Source: Candidatus Rokuibacteriota bacterium
GTDB taxonomy: Bacteria; Methylomirabilota; Methylomirabilia; Rokubacteriales; CSP1-6
Direction of reading: 5' to 3'
DNA: 64,000 nucleotides
Assembly (NCBI GenBank): GCA_003221695.1
Contig: QHSX01000050.1
Span: 32,539-96,538, forward strand
A program made the translations under genes and the position numbers. Of the stretch, positions 38,088 through 46,606 are shown in pieces (the stretch's first letter is position 1; the number at the start of each line of letters is the position of its first letter). The notes below the pieces were generated by a model. The model saw nothing but the letters and a program-made list of their open reading frames with translations. It searched no databases and was not told the origin of the DNA.

Positions 38088-38116
38088 ACTCTAACATGGC
38101 GCTCCGTGCCCCTCAA
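38088..38116 (-). promoter_or_regulatory. Putative sigma-70 promoter for metK
   Basis: Minus strand TTGAGG (38111-38116), 17-nt spacer, TAGAGT (38088-38093). Predicted start about 26 nt before the metK ATG, in the 84-nt gap after the isomerase gene. Confidence 0.45.
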
Positions 38117-38139
38117 CACGCACGAGCGCGTGTCGCACC

Positions 38140-39180
38140 TCACGCGAGCCGCCGCTTCACCTCGTCGAGCAGCGGCACGGGCCACGGGTCTACCCCGCGC
38201 GCGAGCGCCGCGTAGTAGCTCACCCACATCCCGACATACGCGAGCGCCAGGAGCCGTCCGGCCCGGCCGGTCCCGCGCGCCCAGCACTCGCTCACGCCCC
38301 CCGCCGCCGGGCCGATCAGCTCGTGGAGCATGGCGAAGCGTCGCGCGATCTCCGGGGGCTCGGCGTCCTCACGGAGGAAGACGAGGTGTCGACCGCGCGC
38401 GGCGGGCCCGCGCCACGCCTCGATCTCGTTGTGGTTCATCTCGGGCACCGTGCCGGCCAGCGCCAGGAGCTTGGCGTTCTCCTCGAGGTCGGTCTTCCAC
38501 CGGTACGCGACCGCACCCGTCGCCGGCCCGCCGTAGATCGCCGGGAGCCGATCGCCGATCGCCAGCGCGAGCCGCTTGGCCTCGTTCTGCGCCGTCGGGC
38601 GGGCCGGCCCGAGCCCGGGCACGAGGGACTCGAGGCGGGTCACCGCCTCCGCGAGCTCCGCATCCGTCGCGACGGGCACGTCGGCGTCGATGAGCGCCCG
38701 CGCCAGAGCGAAGAAGAGGTAGCCGAGGGCCATACGCGGCATGAGCCCGCCGGGCAGGCGCACGTGCGGGAGCCGGTGCGACGTCGCGAGCTCGCCGAGA
38801 CGCCCGCCCGCGCTGAGCGTCACGACCGGGGCGCCGCGCGCGAGCGCCGCGTCCACCGCCGACAGCACCTCCGCCGTCTCGCCGGAGTACGACACGGCGA
38901 CGACGAGGGCGTGCTTGCCCGCGGCCGCCGGGAGGCCGTAGCCCCGGTGGACGAGGATCGGGACGTCGAGCTCCGGGAGGCTCGAGGCCGCGACGAGATC
39001 GGCGCCGCTCGCCGAGCCCCCCATCCCGGCGACGATGATCAGCGAGGGGCGCAGGCGCGGAGCGGGCGGCTCACAGCGAAGCGCGAGTGCCTCACGACAC
39101 TGGGTCGGGAAGGCGGTCAGGATCTCCGCCACACGGTGGGGATCGCTCTGCTGGACGGCGCGGGAGTCGTCGAGGTTCAC
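38140..39180 (-). CDS. Bifunctional phosphoglucose/phosphomannose isomerase (SIS family)
   Basis: 346 aa from the GTG at 39180, overlapping the stop of the GH57 gene (GTGA). Double SIS fold: GMGGSASGADLVAA near residue 54, VAVSYSGETAEVLSAVDAALARGAPVVTLSAGG, and the C-terminal PGI/PMI block with the catalytic Glu/His region (VPEMNHNEIEAW) and an ending of LLDEVKRRL. Interconverts glucose-6-P or mannose-6-P with fructose-6-P. Works naturally with the neighbouring glucan-active enzyme, and its product class also feeds the GlcN-6-P branch that RapZ controls in enterobacteria. Confidence 0.88.
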   Translation of the reverse strand: MNLDDSRAVQQSDPHRVAEILTAFPTQCREALALRCEPPAPRLRPSLIIVAGMGGSASGADLVAASSLPELDVPILVHRGYGLPAAAGKHALVVAVSYSGETAEVLSAVDAALARGAPVVTLSAGGRLGELATSHRLPHVRLPGGLMPRMALGYLFFALARALIDADVPVATDAELAEAVTRLESLVPGLGPARPTAQNEAKRLALAIGDRLPAIYGGPATGAVAYRWKTDLEENAKLLALAGTVPEMNHNEIEAWRGPAARGRHLVFLREDAEPPEIARRFAMLHELIGPAAGGVSECWARGTGRAGRLLALAYVGMWVSYYAALARGVDPWPVPLLDEVKRRLA

Positions 39181-41270
39181 AGCCGCTCCAGCGTGATGGA
39201 GGCGACGAGCTCGCGCGTCTCGCCGGCGTGGAGCCCGACCGGCCAGACGACGAGGAGCGCCGTCCCCTGGTAGATCCGCTCGAAGCCGGCCTCGGACACC
39301 GACACGGTCTGGACCGGGCCCCAGGCGAGCTCGGCGACGGGCGCCCAGGCGAGACGTGCGCGTACGCCGATCCATTCATCCACCAGCGCCACGCCCGCCA
39401 GGTCCCGCTCGCGACCCGTGCTGCCGAGCGAGGGCCGGCCGGTCGCGGTCAGGTACCGGCCGGGGGCGTCCCCCGCCGTGAGCGCGAGGTTCCACTGGAC
39501 CGCCCAGCGCCCCGCCAGGGGCGTGGCGTCCGGCGTGGCGAGCCGGTAGCGCACCTCGACGGTCGCATCGCGGATGGTCACCGCCTTCTCGACGCTCACC
39601 GGGGCCCCGGCGCCTCGGGTGAACGTGACGGCAATGGCTCCACCCGTCGCGCTCACCGTGCAGGTGAGCGGTTCGGCCGCGAGCGCGAGGCGCGCCCGCT
39701 CCCAGGGCGACACGGGGTCGAGCGGCGTCGTGCCGGCGTCGAACCAGCCGTCCAGAAGCGAGCCGCGGCGGACCTCGTCGTAGGTGAGCAGCGCCTCGAG
39801 CCCCGCTTCCTTCGGCGCGGGCGCGTCGTGAATGGTCTTCACCCCCGCCGCGCCGTTCCGCGGACCCTGCGCGCGAACCTGGGCGTGATACGCCTCCGGG
39901 CGGCGCGCCAGCACGTCGCCCACGTCGAGGTCGCGCGCGAGGTAGCCGAGCTCGGTGAGCGCGCCACCCAGCGCCGGGTTGAACGTCAGCGTGAGGTCCC
40001 GCGTCCTCACGTAGACCTCCTCCCGACCGTCGCCGTTGCCGTCCTCGCGCGTCCACGCGGGTGTGGGCAGGGCGCCCGACTCGGCGAGACACCGTTCACA
40101 CTCGAGGAGCGCGCTCTTCACGGCCCGACGGAGGTGCGGCAGATAGCAGCCGCCGAACACCCCGTGCCAGTAGGCGTCGTTGGCCTGGCCCCGCCAGAGC
40201 GCGATCTGCGCCTCGCGGAGGCGGCTGTCGTGGGGGGCTCGCGCGAGGGCGCCACGGACGGCGCCGGACAGGCGGAGCATCTTCCAGTAGGTGTCGGCCA
40301 CCTCGGGGTACCTCGCGAGGAAGTTGCGCCAGAAGCCGCCGCGCAGGAGCTCGGCGTGCTCGGCGTCACCGCCGAGCCGCTCGAGGGCGTCCTTGGCGCG
40401 CTCGAGCCTCCGCCGAGCGGCCGGCGGGAGTACCCATTCGCCCATCTCTCGGTACGAGGCCGTGGGCAGGTAGACGCGGTCCGTCGCCTCCACGCGGTCG
40501 ACGATGTCGGAGAGCGTGACGAGGTCGAGCCACTCGGTCGCCAGGAGACGGTCGAAGAACCGGTCGAGCCATCCCTTCTCGTACACGTGCGCGTGCGTCC
40601 CGGGCCAGACGCCGAACTTCTCGCCGTCGTCCACCATCGTCACCGCCGGAACCCGGCCGCGGCGGGCGGCGAGATACTCGAGGCTCGCCTCGACCCCCGC
40701 GAACGGGATCAGGTAGCGAAGCCGCTGGCTGATCGGGAAGACGCGGAGCCGGACGCCCTGATCCTCGGTGAGGTAGTACCCCCCGAGCGTGTCGGGGTCG
40801 AGGCCGGCGAGGGCGAAGTGGCTGTCGTCCACGAGCACGTACTCGACCCCGGCCTCGGCCAGCACGCGTGGCAGGTGCGGTTCCCACACGCGCTCGGCGA
40901 GCCACATCCCGCGCGGGCGGATCCCGAGGTGGGTCTTGAGGAAGGCGGTGAGGCGCTCGATCTGGCCGAACTTGTCGTGGTCCGGGAGGACGGCGAGGAT
41001 CGGCTCGTAGAATCCACCCGTCAGCAGCTCGACCTGGCCACCTCCGGCGAGCGCGGCGAGCAGGTCGAACGTGCGGGGCGCCCGCTCGCGCAGCCACTCG
41101 AGCAGGCTGCCCGTGCAGTGCACGACGAGCCGGACCTCGGGCCGCGCGTGCAGACGCTCGAGGAACGGATGATAGGCGCGCTCCGTCGCCTCGACGAGCA
41201 CGTGGTCGAAATTCCCGATCGGCTGGTGATTGTGGATCCCGAAGCAGAACGCCAGCCGGTCATGCGTCAC
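39177..41270 (-). CDS. GH57 4-alpha-glucanotransferase / alpha-amylase
   Basis: 697 aa from the GTG at 41270 (ribosome site weak; it starts 8 nt after rapZ ends). N-terminal GH57 barrel with the five-region pattern: HNHQP at residues about 12-16, GGFYEPIL, WLAERVWEP holding the catalytic nucleophile Glu, VDDGEKFGVWPG holding the acid/base Asp, then helical and beta-sandwich domains (DUF1925/1926-like) to the C-terminus. Matches Thermococcus-type glucanotransferases. Acts on alpha-1,4-glucan, likely in glycogen or maltodextrin turnover. No signal peptide. Coupled to the PGI/PMI gene. Confidence 0.9.
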   Translation of the reverse strand: MTHDRLAFCFGIHNHQPIGNFDHVLVEATERAYHPFLERLHARPEVRLVVHCTGSLLEWLRERAPRTFDLLAALAGGGQVELLTGGFYEPILAVLPDHDKFGQIERLTAFLKTHLGIRPRGMWLAERVWEPHLPRVLAEAGVEYVLVDDSHFALAGLDPDTLGGYYLTEDQGVRLRVFPISQRLRYLIPFAGVEASLEYLAARRGRVPAVTMVDDGEKFGVWPGTHAHVYEKGWLDRFFDRLLATEWLDLVTLSDIVDRVEATDRVYLPTASYREMGEWVLPPAARRRLERAKDALERLGGDAEHAELLRGGFWRNFLARYPEVADTYWKMLRLSGAVRGALARAPHDSRLREAQIALWRGQANDAYWHGVFGGCYLPHLRRAVKSALLECERCLAESGALPTPAWTREDGNGDGREEVYVRTRDLTLTFNPALGGALTELGYLARDLDVGDVLARRPEAYHAQVRAQGPRNGAAGVKTIHDAPAPKEAGLEALLTYDEVRRGSLLDGWFDAGTTPLDPVSPWERARLALAAEPLTCTVSATGGAIAVTFTRGAGAPVSVEKAVTIRDATVEVRYRLATPDATPLAGRWAVQWNLALTAGDAPGRYLTATGRPSLGSTGRERDLAGVALVDEWIGVRARLAWAPVAELAWGPVQTVSVSEAGFERIYQGTALLVVWPVGLHAGETRELVASITLERL

Positions 41271-41277
41271 GGGGCCT

Positions 41278-42180
41278 CTACTCTTTCTCCAGATCGCGGT
41301 GCACGACGTTCGGCGTGTAGCCGAGCTCATCCAGGAAGCCTCTGAGCTCTTCCGCCAGCGTCACCGAGCGGTGGCGGCCCCCGGTGCAGCCGATCGCGAT
41401 CGTCAGATAGGCCTTGCCCTCGCGCTCGTACCGTGGGAGCAGGAACTTGAGAAAGTCCTTGAGGTGCGTGAGGAGTTCCTGGCCCTCCGCGTTGTCGAGC
41501 ACGAACTCCCGCACGCGGGCGTCGCGCCCGTCGAAGGACCGGAGCGCCGGGACGAAGTGCGGGTTCGGCAGGAAGCGCACGTCGAAGACGAGGTCGGCGT
41601 CGAACGGGACCCCGTGCTTGAATCCGAACGACACGAGCGACGTCGCGAGGCCCGGCCGCGCCCGCGGCGTGACGTAGTGCTCGACGAGGAGCTCCTTGAA
41701 CCGGTGGACGTTCAGCTCGGAGGTGTCGACGATCCGGTCGGCGATCTCGCGCAGATACGACATGGCCTTGCGCTCGGCGCGGATACCCTCGAGGACGTTG
41801 CCGTCGGCGGCCAGCGGGTGACGACGGCGGGTCTCGTGGTAGCGCCGGACGAGGCTCTCCTCGCTCGCCTCGAGGAAGAGGACTTCGACGGGATGACCGC
41901 GCGTCTTGAGCTCACGGATCGCGTCGAGCAAGTGGGAGAGGTACTCCCCCTCCCTGACGTCCACCCCCAGCGCCACCCGACGGATCGTCTGGCCCGACCG
42001 TGCGATCAGATCGGCGAAGGTCGGAATGAGCGTCGTGGGCAGGTTGTCGACACAGAAGAAGCCCATGTCCTCGAAGCACTTGATCGCGTAGCTCTTGCCG
42101 GCGCCGCTGAGCCCCGTGATGAAGACGAAGGACAGACGCTCGTCCACGGTCCGGACGCCGGGGCCCGTCGACTCCCTCAC
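41278..42180 (-). CDS. rapZ: RapZ (RNase adapter / nucleotide-binding protein)
   Basis: 300 aa from the GTG at 42180, overlapping the rpoN stop (GTGA). Walker A GLSGAGKS at 23-30, GFFCVDNLP, VDTSELNVHRF, SFGFKHGVPFDADLVFDVRFLPNP, and the C-terminal IAIGCTGGRHRSVTLAEEL motif. In E. coli RapZ senses GlcN-6-P and guides RNase E to the small RNA GlmZ; in other phyla the role is unclear. The usual neighbours hpf, ptsN and npr are missing here, so the phosphotransferase part of the locus is absent. Confidence 0.95.
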   Translation of the reverse strand: MRESTGPGVRTVDERLSFVFITGLSGAGKSYAIKCFEDMGFFCVDNLPTTLIPTFADLIARSGQTIRRVALGVDVREGEYLSHLLDAIRELKTRGHPVEVLFLEASEESLVRRYHETRRRHPLAADGNVLEGIRAERKAMSYLREIADRIVDTSELNVHRFKELLVEHYVTPRARPGLATSLVSFGFKHGVPFDADLVFDVRFLPNPHFVPALRSFDGRDARVREFVLDNAEGQELLTHLKDFLKFLLPRYEREGKAYLTIAIGCTGGRHRSVTLAEELRGFLDELGYTPNVVHRDLEKE

Positions 42181-43646
42181 CGCTTGCGGGGCTGGAGCCG
42201 GCGCTGGTGCGAGGGAAGGATGCCGAGCTCCTCCCTGTACTTCGCCACGGTGCGCCGGGCGATCGTGAGGCCGCGCCCCTTGAGGATCCCGGCCACCTCC
42301 TGGTCGGACAGAGGCTTGGTGGCGTCTTCGTTCGCCAGGAGATCCTGGATCATCTTCTTCACCGAGACCGAGGAGACCATCTCACCGTCCCCGGAGGCGA
42401 TGCCGCTGTGGAAGAAGAATTTGAGCTCGAAGAGCCCCTGGGGGGTCTCGACGTACTTGTTGGTCGTCACGCGGCTGATCGTCGACTCGTGCATGCTGAT
42501 GTCTTCGCCGACATCGCGGAGCGACAGAGGCCGGAGGTAGGGCAGGCCCTTGTCGAGGAACTCACGCTGGAACTTCACGATGGACTGGGTGACCTTGCGC
42601 AGCGTGCGCTGCCGTTGGTCGACGGACTTGATCAACCAGAGGGCCGAGCGCAGCTTCTGCTCGACGTACTGGCGGGCCTCGTCCCCCGAGCTCCGGAGGA
42701 GCGAGCGGTAGAGCGAGTTCACGCGCAGGCGCGGAATCCCCTCCTCGTTCAGCACCACCGTGTAGTCGTTCCCGAGCTTGTAGACGAAAACGTCCGGCAC
42801 GATGTACCGCGAGTCGTTGCCGCCGAAGCGACGACCGGGCTTCGGCTCGAGCGCCATGATCTCTTCGACCGACTCCATGATGCGGTCGACCGACAGCTTG
42901 AGCGCCCGCGCGATGTCCGCGTAGCGGCGACGGCTCAGATCCTCGAAGTAATGCTCGACGATCTCGACGGACACCGGGTCGACGGGTGCGTTCGATCGCA
43001 GCTGGAGCAGGAGGCACTCCGCGATCGTGCGCGCGCCGACGCCGATCGGGTCGAACTTCTGGATCACCTCGGTCAGGACACGCTCGACGTCCTCGGGCGT
43101 CGCGGCGCAGCGCTGGGCGACCTCTCCGAGCTCGGCGCGGAGGTATCCGTCTTCGTCGAGATTGCCGATGATCTCGGCGCCGATCCGCCGGGCCGCCGCA
43201 TCCTCGGTGGCGAACCGGAGCTGCTCCTCGAGGTGGTCGGCGAGCGACGAGACCGAGCGGACCATGTTCTCGAACGGGAGGTCCTCCCGCTCCTCCTGCG
43301 CGACGAGGGAACGCTCCTCCGGCTCGTCGAACATCACGGCGATCGGGTCGAACGGCAGGTCATCCGTCTGTCGTTCGGCGGTCGGCGGCGGGTCGGCGGT
43401 GATCGGCTCCACCGTCGGCGCCGGCGCCGCCTCCGCCTCCGTGCTCGGCGCGGCCTCGCCCGCCTCCGGCGTCTCGGCGCCGTCCACCGGCATCTCCTCC
43501 AGGAGCGGGTTCTCGAGGAGCTCCTTCTGCACGACCTCCTGGAGCTCGAGCGTGGAGAGCTGCAGGAGCTGAATCGCCTGCTGGAGCAGCGGCGTCATGA
43601 CGACCCGCTGGCTCTGCCGGAGCGAGAGGCGTGCTTCCATGGCCAT
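42177..43646 (-). CDS. rpoN: RNA polymerase sigma-54 factor
   Basis: 489 aa, ATG start. Region I glutamine-rich activator domain at the N-terminus (LRQSQRVVMTPLLQQAIQLLQLSTLELQEVV), an acidic alanine/proline linker (about 50-115), the core-binding domain, a helix-turn-helix (DISMHESTISRVTTNKYVETPQG) and the RpoN box ARRTVAKYREELGI near residue 470. Needs ATP-dependent enhancer-binding activators, none of which are in the window. It sits in the lptB-rpoN-rapZ order known from proteobacteria. A sigma-54-like promoter upstream of lptC would put it under its own control. Confidence 0.97.
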   Translation of the reverse strand: MAMEARLSLRQSQRVVMTPLLQQAIQLLQLSTLELQEVVQKELLENPLLEEMPVDGAETPEAGEAAPSTEAEAAPAPTVEPITADPPPTAERQTDDLPFDPIAVMFDEPEERSLVAQEEREDLPFENMVRSVSSLADHLEEQLRFATEDAAARRIGAEIIGNLDEDGYLRAELGEVAQRCAATPEDVERVLTEVIQKFDPIGVGARTIAECLLLQLRSNAPVDPVSVEIVEHYFEDLSRRRYADIARALKLSVDRIMESVEEIMALEPKPGRRFGGNDSRYIVPDVFVYKLGNDYTVVLNEEGIPRLRVNSLYRSLLRSSGDEARQYVEQKLRSALWLIKSVDQRQRTLRKVTQSIVKFQREFLDKGLPYLRPLSLRDVGEDISMHESTISRVTTNKYVETPQGLFELKFFFHSGIASGDGEMVSSVSVKKMIQDLLANEDATKPLSDQEVAGILKGRGLTIARRTVAKYREELGILPSHQRRLQPRKR

Positions 43647-43666
43647 AGCCGAACGCTCCCCCGAGC

Positions 43667-44389
43667 CTACAACGCGAACCGGTCGCCGAGGTAGATCTCG
43701 CGCGCGACCGGGTTGGTGGCGATCTCGGTGGCGGTGCCGGACACGAGGATCCTGCCGTCGTAGAGGATGTACGCGCGATCGGTGATCGCGAGCGTCTCCC
43801 GGACGTTGTGGTCGGTGATGAGGATCCCGATGCCGCGCTCCCGCAAGCGGCCGACGATCTCCTGGATGTCCCCGATCGCGATCGGGTCGATGCCCGTAAA
43901 GGGCTCGTCGAGCAACAGGTACTGCGGCGCGGTGACGAGCGCTCGAGTGATCTCGAGGCGCCGCCGCTCGCCGCCCGAGAGCGTGTCGGCGGGATAGGGC
44001 GCCAGCGCGGTCAAATCGAGCTCGGCGAGGAGCTCGCGCGCACGCTGCCGTCGCTCGCCGCGCGTCAGCTCAAGCGTCTCGAGGATCGCCAGGAGGTTCT
44101 CCTCGACGGTGAGCTTGCGGAAGACCGACGACTCCTGCGGCAAGTAGCCGATGCCCATGCGGCAGCGCTGGTACATGGGCCGGCGCGAGATCTCTTCTCC
44201 CTCGAGGAAGATCCGGCCGCCGTCCGTTGGCAGGAGGCCCACCATCATGTAGAAGGACGTCGTCTTACCGGCGCCGTTGGGGCCCAGCAGACCGACGACC
44301 TCGCCACGCTGGATGTCGAGCGACACGTTGTCGACAACCTTGCGGCTCTTGAACCACTTCACCAGCCCCTGCGCGACCAGCCCTTCCAT
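43667..44389 (-). CDS. lptB: LPS export ABC transporter ATPase
   Basis: 240 aa, ATG start. ABC ATPase with Walker A GPNGAGKT at 36-43, Q-loop in YLPQESSVFRKLTVEENL, signature LSGGERRRLEITRAL, Walker B YLLLDEPFTGIDPIA and switch His in TDHNVRETL. The YLPQE/ESSVFRKL region is typical of LptB rather than other ABC proteins. Powers LPS extraction through the LptF-LptG channel. Stands between lptA and rpoN with short gaps of 18-20 nt. Confidence 0.96.
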   Translation of the reverse strand: MEGLVAQGLVKWFKSRKVVDNVSLDIQRGEVVGLLGPNGAGKTTSFYMMVGLLPTDGGRIFLEGEEISRRPMYQRCRMGIGYLPQESSVFRKLTVEENLLAILETLELTRGERRQRARELLAELDLTALAPYPADTLSGGERRRLEITRALVTAPQYLLLDEPFTGIDPIAIGDIQEIVGRLRERGIGILITDHNVRETLAITDRAYILYDGRILVSGTATEIATNPVAREIYLGDRFAL

Positions 44390-44407
44390 CCCCTCAGACG
44401 CGTCCCG

Positions 44408-44974
44408 TCAGTTGTGACACGGTTCGCCGGGCCTGCGCCCCTGCCCGTCTTGCTTGCCTTCCGCGCGCGGGTAGAAGACGGCCTTCACCCGTTCCTGCTT
44501 GCCCCCCTGCACGACCGAACGGTCCTCGGAGAGATCGATCGTGATGGTGTCACCGCTCACCACGTTGTCGTCCTGCCAGACGCGGGCGTTGCCGATGAGG
44601 ACGACGCGTTGCTCGAGGTCGAAATACTCCGCGCGCGTCGCCGTGGCGGTGCGGCAGTCGCGCGTGATGACACGCACACCACCGGTCGAGACGGTCCGCA
44701 GCACGCGGTCGCCCTTCTCGGCGAGGTAGACCTCCATCCGATCGGCATACTGGACCGAGTTGTTCTGCCGGGCGACGACGTTGCCGGTGAAGATGACCAG
44801 GCTCTCCTTCCCCAACCGCTCCATCCGGTCGGCGTCCACCGTGAGGGGTTGGTTCCCCTCCCCGGTCGCCCTGGCGGCCGTCGGCGCCGGCGCCTGGGCG
44901 GGGACGCGCACGGGGATCGCGAGGGCCACGGGCCCGAGCGTCACCGCCGCGACGAACGTGGCCCAGCGCCTCAC
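44408..44974 (-). CDS. lptA: LptA-type LPS transport periplasmic protein
   Basis: 188 aa from the GTG at 44974, overlapping the lptC stop (GTGA). Signal peptide (ATFVAAVTLGPVALAIPVRVPAQA), then an OstA/LptA beta-jellyroll (TVDADRMERLGKESLVIFTGNVVARQNN, repeated ...VVLIGNARVWQDDNVVSGDTITIDL). Links LptC to the outer-membrane translocon by forming a bridge for LPS. The C-terminus is charged (AEGKQDGQGRRPGEPCHN) with an unpaired Cys. Confidence 0.92.
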   Translation of the reverse strand: MRRWATFVAAVTLGPVALAIPVRVPAQAPAPTAARATGEGNQPLTVDADRMERLGKESLVIFTGNVVARQNNSVQYADRMEVYLAEKGDRVLRTVSTGGVRVITRDCRTATATRAEYFDLEQRVVLIGNARVWQDDNVVSGDTITIDLSEDRSVVQGGKQERVKAVFYPRAEGKQDGQGRRPGEPCHN

Positions 44975-45552
44975 CACGCCGGGATCCTCGTGAAGGTCGC
45001 GCGCACGCGTCCGGCCACCGTCGTCCTGTCGTCCCGCGTGCGCACGTCCAGCGCCGTGCCGCTCACCACCGCGCCGTCGCGCCAGAGACGCACCGGCGCG
45101 TCCGTCCAGAGCCGCCGCTCGGCGCCCTGCCACCGGAGCACGCTCGTCTCGAGCCGCAACCCGTCGCTCGAGGTCAGCACGACGTTCCGTCGAATCTCCA
45201 CGTTGCCCGTCCGCTCGAACAGCTCCCCTTCCTCGCCGACGATCGTCCACGAGCGCTCCCGCTCGAAGACGTCCACCGCAATCTTCTTGAGCGCCGTGCG
45301 TCCTTCCGGCTTGAAGACGAGCGCCTCCTCGGCCCGGAGGCGCCAGCGCACTCCATCCGACACCTCCTCCAGCTCGACCTCCTTGATCCGGAGATCGGCG
45401 CCGGAGGCCGCCCCGCCCGTGGCCTCGACACGCCCCGCCCGGCTCTTCAGGACCAGCGTGCCGACCACGGCGACCACGAACACGGCCACGACAGCCAGGA
45501 TCACGCCCGCGAGGCGCCGAGGATCGCTCAGCCTAGGCTTGTACAGTGGCAT
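44971..45552 (-). CDS. lptC: LptC-type LPS transport protein
   Basis: 193 aa, ATG start. Basic N-terminus, one membrane helix at about residues 15-35 (LAGVILAVVAVFVVAVVGTLVL), then a periplasmic jellyroll (IKEVELEEVSDGVRWRLRAEEALVFK, LRLETSVLRWQGAERRLWTDAPVRLWRDGAVVSGTALDV). Holds LptA near the LptB-FG complex. No Shine-Dalgarno sequence; the predicted transcript begins only about 12 nt upstream. Confidence 0.9.
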   Translation of the reverse strand: MPLYKPRLSDPRRLAGVILAVVAVFVVAVVGTLVLKSRAGRVEATGGAASGADLRIKEVELEEVSDGVRWRLRAEEALVFKPEGRTALKKIAVDVFERERSWTIVGEEGELFERTGNVEIRRNVVLTSSDGLRLETSVLRWQGAERRLWTDAPVRLWRDGAVVSGTALDVRTRDDRTTVAGRVRATFTRIPAW

Positions 45553-45574
45553 GACTTGTAGCGTGGTTTATGGA

Positions 45575-45590
45575 TGCAAATTCGGTACCA
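45575..45590 (-). promoter_or_regulatory. Putative sigma-54 promoter of lptC-lptA-lptB-rpoN-rapZ
   Basis: Minus strand TGGTAC-N5-TTGCA, matching the consensus TGGCAC-N5-TTGCW with the essential GG (-24) and GC (-12) at correct spacing. It lies in the 82-nt gap between kdsD and lptC, about 12 nt upstream of the expected start. No enhancer site is recognised. Confidence 0.5.
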
Positions 45591-45634
45591 GCCTATCACA
45601 GCCTCTTGGACGAGAGAAGAGAAAACGGCGGACG

Positions 45635-46606
45635 CTAGACGATTTTCGCTCGCAGGATGTCGTGCATGTGGATGAGGCCGATCGGTCGACGCTCACCATC
45701 GACGATCACGAGGCTCGTGATCTGCCACGTCTCCATCACCTCGAGTGCCTTGGCGGCGAGATCGTCCTCGCGGATCGTCTTCGGCTCCGCGGTCGCGACT
45801 GCACCCGCGCTCAGTTCATCGATCGGCGTGCCGTGCAGGTGGAGGCGACGCAGGTCGCCGTCCGTGATGACGCCCGCGAGCCGACCCCCGGCGTCCACGA
45901 CCGTCGTCATACCCTTCTTCTTCTTCGTCATCTCCACGATCACGTCGCGCAACGGCATCGCCTGGCTCACGACCGGGACGGCCTCGCCCGTGAGCATCAG
46001 GTCCCCGACACGGACGAGGGCGCGCCAGCCGAGGGTCCCGCGCGGGTGAAGCGCCGCGTAGTCCTCGGGCCGGAGGCCGCGGAGCTCGAGGAGCACCATC
46101 GCGAGGGCATCGCCGACCGCCAGCGCCGCCGTCGTGCTGGAGGTCGGCGTCAGGTTCATCGGGCACGCCTCCTCGGGCACGCTGACGTCGAGCACCACCT
46201 CGCACTGGCGGGCGAGCGTGGAGGTCGGGTTCCCCGTCAGAAGCACGATCGGCACGCCGAGACGCTTGAGCGGCGGCAGGACCGCGAGCACCTCGTCGGT
46301 CTCGCCCGAGTTCGAGAGGGCGAGCACCACGTCCCCGCGCGCCACCATGCCGATGTCCCCGTGGACGCCCTCGGCGGGATGGAGGAAGTACGCCGGCGTG
46401 CCCGTGGAGGCGAGCGTCGCCGCGATCTTGCGCCCGACCAGCCCCGACTTGCCCATGCCGGTCACGATCACGCGGCCAGCCGAGCCGCGGAGCAGCTCGA
46501 TGGCGCGCTCGAAGTTCGCGTCGAGCTTCGGGATCAGCCCGAGGATCGCCTCGGCCTCGAGGCGGAGGACACGCTCGGCCAGCCGCCTGAGGTCGGGCCG
46601 CTTCAT
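45635..46606 (-). CDS. kdsD: Arabinose-5-phosphate isomerase
   Basis: 323 aa, ATG start overlapping the kdsA stop (ATGA). N-terminal SIS domain ([60 protein letters not shown]) and two CBS domains ([12 protein letters not shown]...; [31 protein letters not shown]). Converts ribulose-5-P to arabinose-5-P, the substrate of KdsA for Kdo. Small oddity: the usual HPGG-S-LG motif reads HPRGTLG. Confidence 0.94.
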   Translation of the reverse strand: MKRPDLRRLAERVLRLEAEAILGLIPKLDANFERAIELLRGSAGRVIVTGMGKSGLVGRKIAATLASTGTPAYFLHPAEGVHGDIGMVARGDVVLALSNSGETDEVLAVLPPLKRLGVPIVLLTGNPTSTLARQCEVVLDVSVPEEACPMNLTPTSSTTAALAVGDALAMVLLELRGLRPEDYAALHPRGTLGWRALVRVGDLMLTGEAVPVVSQAMPLRDVIVEMTKKKKGMTTVVDAGGRLAGVITDGDLRRLHLHGTPIDELSAGAVATAEPKTIREDDLAAKALEVMETWQITSLVIVDGERRPIGLIHMHDILRAKIV

